Part shown: positions 23,415 to 29,943 of the stretch, piece after piece | Position numbering within the stretch: the stretch's first letter is position 1 | Layout of the letters: every line of letters starts with the position of its first letter | Origin: Oscillospiraceae bacterium | GTDB taxonomy: Bacteria; Bacillota; Clostridia; Oscillospirales; Oscillospiraceae | Reading direction: 5' to 3' | Length of the DNA: 34,324 nt | NCBI GenBank assembly: GCA_902802565.1 | Contig: CADCMP010000006.1 | Location: 1 to 34,324 of the forward strand | Notes under the pieces: model-generated | What the model saw: the letters and a program-made list of their open reading frames with translations, nothing else | The model's database searches: none | What the model was told of the DNA's origin: nothing | Program-made: the position numbers and the translations under genes

Positions 23415-24098
23415 TCAGCCTGATGTCGAAGGGAAGTAATTCCGCAGTACGGCTGCCACACTGGAGATGGGCATGGTCTGCAGCCATACGCGGCCGGGAC
23501 CTGTGACAACGGTGTTGAACAGGCCTTCACCTCCGAAGATCGCGTTTTTGACGCCGGGAACGGTCTGGATGTCCATGGAGCAGGTCGCACTCATGGCAGC
23601 AAGATTTCCCGTATCCACGATGATCTGCTGTCCTTCCTTCAGCTCGTATTCCACAACGGAACCGTCGAACTCGGCAAAACAGGTGCCGGTTCCGGAGATC
23701 ATCTGCATGATGAACCCCTCTCCGCCAAACAGGCCGGTGCCAAGATTCTTTTTAAAGTAAACGGACAGTTCCACTCCTTTTTCCGAGCAGAGGAACGCGG
23801 ATTTCTGCATGATCATCGGCTTGTCCGGAGTGATCTCGAATTTGCGGATCTCTCCAGGAAAACTGGATGCCACCGCAATGACACCGTTTCCGTTTTCCGC
23901 CGTATAGATATTCTGAAAAAGTGTATCTCCGGAAAGCGCTCGGCCGAGGAGTTTTCCGATGCCGCCTCTGGACGTGGTTTCCATGTGCATGTTGGGCGAC
24001 ATCCAGGCCATTCCGCCTCCCTGGGTAATAATGGATTCCCCGGATTCCAGATTCATAATGACAACGGGAAGATTATCCCCTTTAATTTCGTAACGCAT
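23415..24098 (-). CDS. AIM24 / TIGR00266 family protein
   Basis: The 227-residue protein belongs to the AIM24 family (TIGR00266), a glycine-rich beta-helix-like fold. Typical segments are MAWMSPNMHMETTSRGG, GGIGKLLGRALSGDTLFQNIYTA, GTGLFGGEGFIMQ and IFGGEGLFNTVVTGPGRVWLQTMP. There is no signal peptide, so it is presumably cytoplasmic. In yeast the mitochondrial member supports inner-membrane organisation. The bacterial function is unknown, though a link to membrane or tubular assemblies has been suggested. The start at 24098 was chosen because GGGGGAGA lies upstream. The long open frame further upstream is AT-rich and lacks coding character. Confidence 0.9.
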   Translation of the reverse strand: MRYEIKGDNLPVVIMNLESGESIITQGGGMAWMSPNMHMETTSRGGIGKLLGRALSGDTLFQNIYTAENGNGVIAVASSFPGEIRKFEITPDKPMIMQKSAFLCSEKGVELSVYFKKNLGTGLFGGEGFIMQMISGTGTCFAEFDGSVVEYELKEGQQIIVDTGNLAAMSATCSMDIQTVPGVKNAIFGGEGLFNTVVTGPGRVWLQTMPISSVAAVLRNYFPSTSG

Positions 24099-24133
24099 AA
24101 TGATTCTCCCCCTTGGGTTTAGTTTATGGAAAC

Positions 24134-24142
24134 AGTATATCA
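24134..24142 (-). promoter_or_regulatory. Extended -10 promoter of the AIM24 gene
   Basis: Minus-strand TGATATACT gives an extended -10 (TATACT at 24134-24139) about 40 bases before the start. A TTGTGG occurs upstream at 20-base spacing. Confidence 0.45.
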
Positions 24143-24245
24143 AAAGACCGGGGGATAGACCACAATTAATAAAATGAAGAAAAAAGACTGAAGCAAAATG
24201 ATAGCAAAAAATTCCTTTTTTTATGGATAATTCATGAAAAAAGGG

Positions 24246-24275
24246 TTGCCATACCATAGGGAATCGAGCTAAAAT
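24246..24275 (+). promoter_or_regulatory. Probable promoter of the first zinc-ribbon/YARHG gene
   Basis: TTGCCA (24246-24251) and TAAAAT (24270-24275) are 18 bases apart, about 75 bases before the start at 24354. Confidence 0.5.
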
Positions 24276-24353
24276 AAATAAAACGAAAGCCATCGGTAAA
24301 TCTAATTTGCTTTTGTTTTGCGAGAATTGAAAGTGAAAGGAATTGGAGAGCCT

Positions 24354-25502
24354 ATGCAATGTGGAAAATGCGGCGCCCAGGTAGGTGACGACTTCAAGTT
24401 CTGTCCCGAATGCGGTACACCAATGCCGGTTGTTCGCAAAGCAGCGGAGAAAGCACTTAATCAGGGGGAGGAAACCCTTGAGAAAGCCAAAGCGGAAGCG
24501 GCCGACGCAATCGGAGAGGTTAAAGAAGCGGTCGAAGAAGTGAAGGACGATCTCCGTGAAAAAGTGGCAGAAGTCAAAGAAAATCTGTCGGATGTCGCAG
24601 AAAAAACAGAAGAAGTGAAGAAAAAGGTAGCTGACAAAATCAGTGATGCGAAGGACTCAGTGGAAGACAAGGTCGAAAAAGTGAAAAAAGACGTTGCCGA
24701 AATTGAGGAAAACGCAAAACAGGCGGTCAAAGAAGAGACCGAGAAAGAGAATAGTAATAAGATGGAAAATCCGGTAAAACAGAAAAATGAAGCTCCTGTG
24801 GATGCAAAAAAAGCACAGGACAAGAAAAGAGTAACAAACTTTATCTGGTGCATGGCTGTTCTGGCAGTTGCAGTGCTTATCGCCTGCATGGCCCGCGCCA
24901 ACCAGAAGGTTCCCGTGGAACTGGACAACTTCGTGACCATCTCCTATGACGGATATGATACCGAAGGAACCGCAAAAGCACACTTTGATAAGAAAGCATT
25001 TGTCGCCGATTACGGCGAGCAGGTGGAAGACATCAATGGTCTTATTGCCGACTGCATTGATGGCAGCCTGTCCGTAGATGAAGGCCTGTCCAATGGCGAT
25101 ACCGTCGTATATCAGTGGGATGTTGATGCCGAAGCTGCAGAGAGCAACTACAAAGCAGTGCTGAACTACAGCGATATCGTGGACACCGTTTCCGGTCTGG
25201 AAGAACTTCCCGATACTACCGGCATGATCTTCCCGGACAGCACAGATGTTCGTCTGAACAACTCGGATATTGCCGATATGGATATGGATGAACTGAGAAG
25301 CGCTCTGAATGAGATCTATGCCCGCCACGGATATATCTTCCACAACGAGAAGACTCAGAAAGAATTTGAGGGCTACTCCTGGTATGAACCCACCATCGAC
25401 GCAGATGACTGGGATGGCGATGCAGAACTGAACCGCATTGAGAAATACAATGTTGAGTTCCTGAAGAACGCAATCAAAGAGCTGAAGGAAAAAGCAGCAT
25501 AA
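24354..25502 (+). CDS. Zinc-ribbon, coiled-coil, single-TM protein with C-terminal YARHG domain (paralogue 1)
   Basis: The 382-residue protein starts with a zinc ribbon (Cys3, Cys6, Cys17, Cys20). A Lys/Glu/Val-rich heptad region follows (about 35-145) that looks like a long amphipathic coil, then one membrane helix (about 162-182). The outer part has a beta domain starting VELDNFVTISYDGYDTEGTA and a C-terminal YARHG domain (NEIYARHGYIFHNEKTQKEFEGYSWYEP). The topology is probably zinc ribbon inside and YARHG outside. TcaA-like staphylococcal proteins with a similar inside-ribbon plan affect wall antibiotics and peptidoglycan, but the exact role here is unknown. The start at 24354 follows GGAG by five bases. 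A paralogue lies at 26334. Confidence 0.85.
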   Translation: MQCGKCGAQVGDDFKFCPECGTPMPVVRKAAEKALNQGEETLEKAKAEAADAIGEVKEAVEEVKDDLREKVAEVKENLSDVAEKTEEVKKKVADKISDAKDSVEDKVEKVKKDVAEIEENAKQAVKEETEKENSNKMENPVKQKNEAPVDAKKAQDKKRVTNFIWCMAVLAVAVLIACMARANQKVPVELDNFVTISYDGYDTEGTAKAHFDKKAFVADYGEQVEDINGLIADCIDGSLSVDEGLSNGDTVVYQWDVDAEAAESNYKAVLNYSDIVDTVSGLEELPDTTGMIFPDSTDVRLNNSDIADMDMDELRSALNEIYARHGYIFHNEKTQKEFEGYSWYEPTIDADDWDGDAELNRIEKYNVEFLKNAIKELKEKAA

Positions 25503-25537
25503 GATTTACCGACATTCTTTTCACTGACAAATGTATA

Positions 25538-25581
25538 AATCGGCCGATTCGGATGGAATCATCCGGATCGGTTGATTTTTT
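25538..25581 (+). terminator. Intrinsic terminator of paralogue 1
   Basis: An 18-bp stem (25538-25555 with 25560-25577, three G-U pairs) has a GAAT loop and a run of Ts after it. Confidence 0.9.
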
Positions 25582-25667
25582 GCGCAAAACGGAGCACACA
25601 CAGGGGATCACGGGAACAAACCGATATTTTTTTGTGAAAAAACTGAAAAATAACATCAAAAAAACTG

Positions 25668-25697
25668 TTCAAGTTCCAAAAAATAATGTATTATGAT
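25668..25697 (+). promoter_or_regulatory. Probable promoter of the lipoprotein-YARHG-amidase operon
   Basis: TTCAAG (25668-25673) and TATGAT (25692-25697) are 18 bases apart in an AT-rich stretch. The -10 lies inside the dyad at 25688-25708. Confidence 0.4.
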
Positions 25698-25708
25698 TTA
25701 CATAATAC
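25688..25708. promoter_or_regulatory. 21-bp dyad overlapping the -10, possible operator
   Basis: GTATTATG and CATAATAC are perfect 8-bp arms around a 5-base centre. The overlap with the predicted -10 suggests a repressor site. The AT-rich hairpin is too weak for a terminator. Confidence 0.45.
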
Positions 25709-25729
25709 TTATTATCGGGGATTATTGTT

Positions 25730-26299
25730 ATGTTTGGACAGCGATTCATCGGAATATTGGTATTTCTTTGTCTGATCGTGGCTCTTTCTTCCTGCGGAAG
25801 CAATGCGGAACTGGAGAAACCGTCCGCAGCAGAATCGGTACAGCAGACAGCACAACAGCCGGAGGGCGCGGCGGAAAGCGAACCGGTGGACCTATCCGGT
25901 TTTGGAGAGAACGCCGAGGAAAACCTGCAGGTGGCTTTGGCCAACTGCATCGGCTGGGGCGGCACCGCAGGCTCTTCACTTTCTGCGGTCAATGCTGCCA
26001 GCATGCTGATGTCGTGGGCCAACGACAACTCTCTGAAAGATTCCAATAACGCGGCAGTAGAAGCGATACTGAAAACGTGCTATAATAATATGAATTCGGA
26101 AGAGCAACAGAATTTCCGTCAGAACTGGCAGTACATCTCTGATAAGGCAGATCAGATTCTGACGGACTATGAAGCCGTTGCCGATACCGTGGAAGATGCC
26201 GGATGTGCAGAGCGTGTGAACATGATCCGCACCAATGTCAACAGTGCATCCAACTGGGCGGAACTGAAGACCGGCTTTGCGAAGCTCCTGGCCGAATAA
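25730..26299 (+). CDS. Lipoprotein of unknown function, 189 aa
   Basis: A hydrophobic N-terminus ends in the lipobox LSSC (Cys22). A Glu/Gln/Pro-rich linker follows, then a predicted all-helical domain (about 60-189) with AALANCIGWGGTAGSSL-like text, a second Cys in KTCYNN and a third in AGCAER. I do not recognise the family. GGGG lies about nine bases before the ATG, a modest ribosome site. It is followed after 34 bases by the second zinc-ribbon/YARHG gene and then an amidase, so a role at the cell envelope is likely from context. Confidence 0.75.
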   Translation: MFGQRFIGILVFLCLIVALSSCGSNAELEKPSAAESVQQTAQQPEGAAESEPVDLSGFGENAEENLQVALANCIGWGGTAGSSLSAVNAASMLMSWANDNSLKDSNNAAVEAILKTCYNNMNSEEQQNFRQNWQYISDKADQILTDYEAVADTVEDAGCAERVNMIRTNVNSASNWAELKTGFAKLLAE

Positions 26300-26333
26300 C
26301 GGAATACGACTACTGATTAAGGAGTTACAATTC

Positions 26334-27740
26334 ATGCAGTGTATTAATTGCGGCGCTGAGATCGACAATCGATCGAAATTTTGCCCCCTGTGCGGAACGA
26401 AACAGCTCAAATGGGAATCCCTGGTGAGCGAAGAGGAGACTTCCGTATCTGAAGCGCCGGCAGAAGAGACAGAAGCACAGGCTTCGGAAGATATCACCAG
26501 GATCAAAAAGGTCCTGGAAGATTTCTATGCCGGAGAAGGGGAAGAAACCGTGGAAGAAGCGGCGGAAGAGATCCCTGAAGAAGCAGCAGAGGTTTTTGAA
26601 GAGGACACTCTCAGCTATGAGGATGATCCCGAGACATTTAAAGCAGCCCCCATGTTCTTGGAGGATGTAGAAGACGAACCGGAAGAAAAGAAGAGAAGTA
26701 TTCTCAACTATGTCCTGTTCGGCCTTATCGGTGCGCTGATCCTGGGTGCCGGCATCTGGACTTATGTGCAGAGCCGCCGAGTGGAAGTGAATCTTAACGA
26801 TTACATGACCATTTCCTATGAAGGATACGACACGCTGGGAACTGCCACCGCGAAATTCAACACCAAGCAGTTTGAAGCCGATTTTGGAGACAGGATCAAA
26901 TTCCGCGGCTCCGATGAGGAACGTGATTCCCTGGAACAGCCCAGCAAGGACAAAAGCGATGCGGCGCTTCTTATCAAAAACTGCATCGGAGGAACGCTGG
27001 ACTCTTCTTCCGACCTCAGCAACGGCGACACCGTAATCTATACCTGGGACTGTGACGATGCACTGGCACAGGATCGATTCAAAGTGACCATGACCTATAC
27101 GGATGTGGAAGAGACCGTGGATGATCTGGAAGAAGTGGATTTCTTCGATCCCTTTGATTTCATTGATGTCACATTCGTCGGCAAGGACGGCGAAGCGGAA
27201 GTAGAACTGGTGGAAGATGATGATGAACCGATGGTGGACGAGCTGTACTATGACGTTGACCCCATCGACAATCTCAGCGTCGGCGATATCGTTACCATTA
27301 CCGTTTCCTATCTGATGGATGAAGAGTCCTTCGTGGAAGAGTTCCATGCTATTCCCTCTGTCACCGAGATGGAATATGAAGTGGAAGATCTGGAAAGTGA
27401 TGACGGACCCAGTATCTCCGGCAGCAGCTCCAGCAGCCCCAGTGGTTCCAGCAGCAGTTCCACTTCCACAAGTACCGGCAGTAAGGGAACCGTGCTTCCC
27501 AACAGCAGCGACAAGCTTCTGACCAACTCGGATGTTTCCGGACTCAGCAAGGCAGACATCCAGACTGCGATCAACGAGATCTATGCAAGACACGGATACA
27601 CGTTTACGAATCCCTCTGTTCTGGCAAAGTTCAAACAGTATGACTGGTACAAACCAACCGTGGCTGCAGACCGTTTTTCCGACAGCGTCTTCAGTGTTAC
27701 GGAGAAGAAGAACGTGGACTTCTTGAAATCCAAACTGTAA
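26334..27740 (+). CDS. Zinc-ribbon, single-TM protein with C-terminal YARHG domain (paralogue 2)
   Basis: The 468-residue protein has the same plan as the protein at 24354: zinc ribbon with Cys3, Cys6, Cys17 and Cys20, an acidic Glu-rich segment (about 30-115) in place of the basic coil, and a membrane helix at about 125-146. The outer part begins VEVNLNDYMTISYEGYDTLG, and a Ser-rich linker (about 363-385) precedes the YARHG domain (NEIYARHGYTFTNPSVLAKFKQYDWYKP). An extra beta domain of about 80 residues not found in paralogue 1 lies before the Ser linker. AAGGAG lies nine bases before the ATG. It sits between a lipoprotein and an amidase, which points to sensing or binding of wall material. 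The function is not established. Confidence 0.85.
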   Translation: MQCINCGAEIDNRSKFCPLCGTKQLKWESLVSEEETSVSEAPAEETEAQASEDITRIKKVLEDFYAGEGEETVEEAAEEIPEEAAEVFEEDTLSYEDDPETFKAAPMFLEDVEDEPEEKKRSILNYVLFGLIGALILGAGIWTYVQSRRVEVNLNDYMTISYEGYDTLGTATAKFNTKQFEADFGDRIKFRGSDEERDSLEQPSKDKSDAALLIKNCIGGTLDSSSDLSNGDTVIYTWDCDDALAQDRFKVTMTYTDVEETVDDLEEVDFFDPFDFIDVTFVGKDGEAEVELVEDDDEPMVDELYYDVDPIDNLSVGDIVTITVSYLMDEESFVEEFHAIPSVTEMEYEVEDLESDDGPSISGSSSSSPSGSSSSSTSTSTGSKGTVLPNSSDKLLTNSDVSGLSKADIQTAINEIYARHGYTFTNPSVLAKFKQYDWYKPTVAADRFSDSVFSVTEKKNVDFLKSKL

Positions 27741-27754
27741 TACAGGAATCGATT

Positions 27755-28609
27755 ATGCGTTTTCATACATTTTGCTCCATTTTAATATCCGTTTGCATCG
27801 TACTTGCGATGCTTACCGGATGCGGAGCAGATCAGGAGGATCCTTCCGCGGAAGGATCCTCTTTTGAGTCTCCGGTTCCAACGGAGGAACCGGCTCCGAC
27901 TCCCACGCCGACTCCCTTTGGGAATGGTCTTGTTATCGTTCTGGATCCGGGTCATTCCTCTGTCGTAAGCGGCGGTACGGAACCGATCGGACCGGGAGCC
28001 GCACAGCAGAAACAGAAGGATACCACCGGAACACACGGTGACGCCAGCGGAATGATGGAATACCAGCTGACGCTGGCCGTCTGCCTGAAACTGCGGGAAG
28101 CGTTATGGGCGGAAGGGTATACGGTCTATCTGACGAGAGAGGATCATACTACCGCTATCAGCAATGTGGAACGGGCACAAAAGGCCAGTGATCTGGGAGC
28201 GGATATTTTCCTTCGGATCCATGCCGACGGCAACACGGATCGCCGCCGGGACGGAGCCCAGACCATCTGCATCACCGGCACAAATCCCTATCATCCGAAT
28301 CTGTATCCTGAAAGCCGGTCTCTGTCGGACAATATCCTGACGGCCTATTGCCAGGAAACGGGGCTCCGAAATCTGGGAGTATGGGAAACAGATTCCATGA
28401 CAGGAAACAACTGGGCGGCTATGCCAGCAACACTGCTGGAGCTCGGGTTCATGACCAATGCAGAGGAGGACCTCCGGCTGTCAGGGGAAGAGTTCCAGAA
28501 TGTCATGGTTGCCGGGATCGTCAAGGGCATCGATAATTATTTTGCCGGACGGGCGCTGAACGGAGATGCCGGCAGTTATTCGGAATGGAAAAACAGTCAA
28601 TTCCGTTGA
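27755..28609 (+). CDS. N-acetylmuramoyl-L-alanine amidase lipoprotein (Amidase_3)
   Basis: The 284-residue lipoprotein has a lipobox LTGC (Cys23), a Ser/Pro/Thr-rich linker (about 24-55) and an Amidase_3 zinc peptidase domain that cleaves the bond between MurNAc and the stem peptide. All catalytic residues are visible: His67 in LDPGHS, Glu102 in MMEYQ, His156 in RIHADG and Glu229 in LLELGFMTN. An insert after the first histidine (about 70-98, rich in Gly, Gln and Lys) is longer than usual. AGGAATCG precedes the ATG, 14 bases after the YARHG stop. The linker DNA carries two strong inverted repeats (27836-27861 and 27872-27893). The stop codon overlaps the -35 of the next promoter. Confidence 0.92.
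   Translation: MRFHTFCSILISVCIVLAMLTGCGADQEDPSAEGSSFESPVPTEEPAPTPTPTPFGNGLVIVLDPGHSSVVSGGTEPIGPGAAQQKQKDTTGTHGDASGMMEYQLTLAVCLKLREALWAEGYTVYLTREDHTTAISNVERAQKASDLGADIFLRIHADGNTDRRRDGAQTICITGTNPYHPNLYPESRSLSDNILTAYCQETGLRNLGVWETDSMTGNNWAAMPATLLELGFMTNAEEDLRLSGEEFQNVMVAGIVKGIDNYFAGRALNGDAGSYSEWKNSQFR
27836..27893. repeat. Tandem inverted repeats inside the amidase linker
   Basis: 27836-27861 is a perfect 26-bp palindrome (GAGGATCCTTCCG and its reverse complement), followed by TTTT. 27872-27893 has 8-bp arms (CCGGTTCC and GGAACCGG) around a 6-base loop. Both lie in the low-complexity linker codons just after the lipobox. Confidence 0.85.
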
Positions 28610-28634
28610 CCGGATAGTTCGGGAAGATTATAAT
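28606..28634 (+). promoter_or_regulatory. Strong promoter of the cobalamin-riboswitch operon
   Basis: TTGACC (28606-28611) and TATAAT (28629-28634) are 17 bases apart. The -35 overlaps the amidase stop codon. Transcription should start near 28641, about 20 bases before the riboswitch. Confidence 0.8.
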
Positions 28635-28660
28635 GACAATACAATAATCATAGAATCAGC

Positions 28661-28831
28661 AAACAGGTGTCGATCCTGCGGCCGGAATCAGCTGCAGGGA
28701 CCGATGAAAAGGGAATCCGGTGAGAATCCGGAACGATGCCGTCACTGTGTCAGGGAGTTTTCATGCAAGGATCACTGGGAAACCGGGAAGAGCATGAAGG
28801 CGTTGATCGAAGTCAGGAGACCTGCCTGTTT
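28661..28831 (+). ncRNA. Cobalamin (adenosylcobalamin) riboswitch
   Basis: The conserved core is clear: GGGAATCCGGTGAGAATCC at about 28709-28727, then the B12-box region with CGTCACTG near 28740-28747, and the 3' conserved GTCAGGAGACCTGCCT at 28813-28828. P1 pairs AAACAGG (28661-28667) with CCTGTTT (28825-28831). Binding of adenosylcobalamin should favour the terminator at 28931-28960 and switch off the cobalt/corrinoid operon. Confidence 0.93.
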
Positions 28832-28930
28832 GTGAAAAACAGTATCTGCGGGTCACAGATAGGTTTTCCGGTTCCATGCAGTAGCCGCCGCCCTATGGAC
28901 GGTGCGCTGTGCCATGGGAGAATCAGAAAC

Positions 28931-28960
28931 AACCGCAGGAAACTGCGGTTTATTATTTTA
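28931..28960 (+). terminator. Riboswitch-controlled terminator
   Basis: AACCGCAG and CTGCGGTT form an 8-bp stem with a GAAA loop, followed by a T-rich run. CTGCGG at 28846-28851, just after the aptamer, could pair with CCGCAG at 28933-28938 and act as antiterminator. Confidence 0.8.
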
Positions 28961-28980
28961 TCAAGAGGAAGGCGAAGAGA

Positions 28981-29880
28981 ATGAAAAAATGGATTGGAAT
29001 CATCATGGCAGTTGCCATGATCACGGCACTGTGTGCCTGTGGCGCGGAACAGTCGGCTCCCGAAACTGCTTCCGCCGGAAATGAGACTGCCGCTGATACG
29101 GCGATCCTGGTGGTATCTTTCGGCACCAGCTACAATGAGAGCCGGGATCTGACCATCGGGGCGATCGAAAACGCCATTGCTGCGGCATACCCTCAGTATG
29201 AAGTGCGCCGTGCATTTACCAGTCAGATCATCATTGATAAACTGAAAGAGCGTGACGGACTGGAAATCGACAACGTGGATGAAGCTCTGACCCGTGCTGC
29301 GGCAGATGGAATCCGCAACCTCATCGTGCAACCGACGCATCTTATGAACGGGTTCGAATATACGGATCTGAAAAACGCGCTGGATGAATACTCCGATCAG
29401 TTCGACCAGATCGTCCTCGGGGAGCCGCTGCTGACTTCCGATGAGGATTTTGAGGCGGTCATCACTGCTATTACCGATGCATCTTCTGCCAACGATGACG
29501 GAAACACAGCCCTTGTCTTCATGGGACACGGCACGGAAGCAGAGTCCAACGCCGTGTATGCCGCGATGCAGGAAAAACTTGCAGCAGACGGGTTTAACAA
29601 TTACTACATCGGAACTGTGGAAGCAACCCCGGCAGTGGACGATGTCATAGCTGCGATTCAGGACAAAGGATACACCAGAGTGGTCCTTCAGCCTCTGATG
29701 ATCGTTGCCGGCGACCATGCCAACAATGATATGGCCGGTGACGAGGATGATTCCTGGAAAAACATCTTCAAATCCAACGGTTATGAAGTGGAATGCGTGT
29801 TGGAAGGATTAGGCCAGAATGAGGCCGTACAGCAGGTCTTTGTGGATCATGTTGCCGCCGCCATCGCCCAGTTGAGCTGA
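28981..29880 (+). CDS. cbiK: Lipoprotein sirohydrochlorin cobaltochelatase, CbiK-like
   Basis: The 299-residue protein is CbiK-like, an ATP-independent class II chelatase that inserts Co2+ into sirohydrochlorin in anaerobic cobalamin synthesis. It starts with a signal peptide and lipobox LCAC (Cys20), so the enzyme should be anchored outside the membrane. The chelatase domain begins at ILVVSFGTSY. The two metal-binding histidines are His183 in FMGHGTE and His246 in VAGDHANNDM, and the GVEATP-like segment (TVEATPAVDDV) is typical. It follows the cobalamin riboswitch and terminator; AGGAAGG lies upstream. Periplasmic CbiK forms are known in Desulfovibrio, where a role in heme or cobalt handling was proposed. 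Here it heads an uptake operon, so it may metallate or demetallate an external tetrapyrrole. Confidence 0.92.
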   Translation: MKKWIGIIMAVAMITALCACGAEQSAPETASAGNETAADTAILVVSFGTSYNESRDLTIGAIENAIAAAYPQYEVRRAFTSQIIIDKLKERDGLEIDNVDEALTRAAADGIRNLIVQPTHLMNGFEYTDLKNALDEYSDQFDQIVLGEPLLTSDEDFEAVITAITDASSANDDGNTALVFMGHGTEAESNAVYAAMQEKLAADGFNNYYIGTVEATPAVDDVIAAIQDKGYTRVVLQPLMIVAGDHANNDMAGDEDDSWKNIFKSNGYEVECVLEGLGQNEAVQQVFVDHVAAAIAQLS

Positions 29881-29896
29881 TTGAACCATGACTCTT

Positions 29897-29924
29897 AATG
29901 CCCTGCCGCAAGGCGGGGCATTTT
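29897..29924 (+). terminator. Hairpin between cbiK and the NEAT-like gene
   Basis: AATGCCCTGCC (29897-29907) pairs with GGCGGGGCATT (29912-29922) through a GCAA loop, with one G-U pair, then TTTTA. It may end or attenuate transcription after cbiK, or protect the upstream mRNA. Confidence 0.6.
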
Positions 29925-29943
29925 ATGAAGAAGGGAGACCCTT

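Noticed and set aside
24099..24353. Possible N-terminal extension of the AIM24 gene or a small gene
   Set aside because: The stretch is AT-rich, non-coding in character and holds two divergent promoter candidates. The family start is at 24098.
27418..27480. Ser codon-rich repeat as a candidate tandem repeat element
   Set aside because: It is a low-complexity Ser linker in the YARHG protein, common in surface proteins, with no regular DNA repeat unit.
26325..27593. Leftward open frame of 422 codons
   Set aside because: It is antisense to the second zinc-ribbon/YARHG gene. The stop-free reverse frame follows from the GAA/GAT-rich codon use of that gene.
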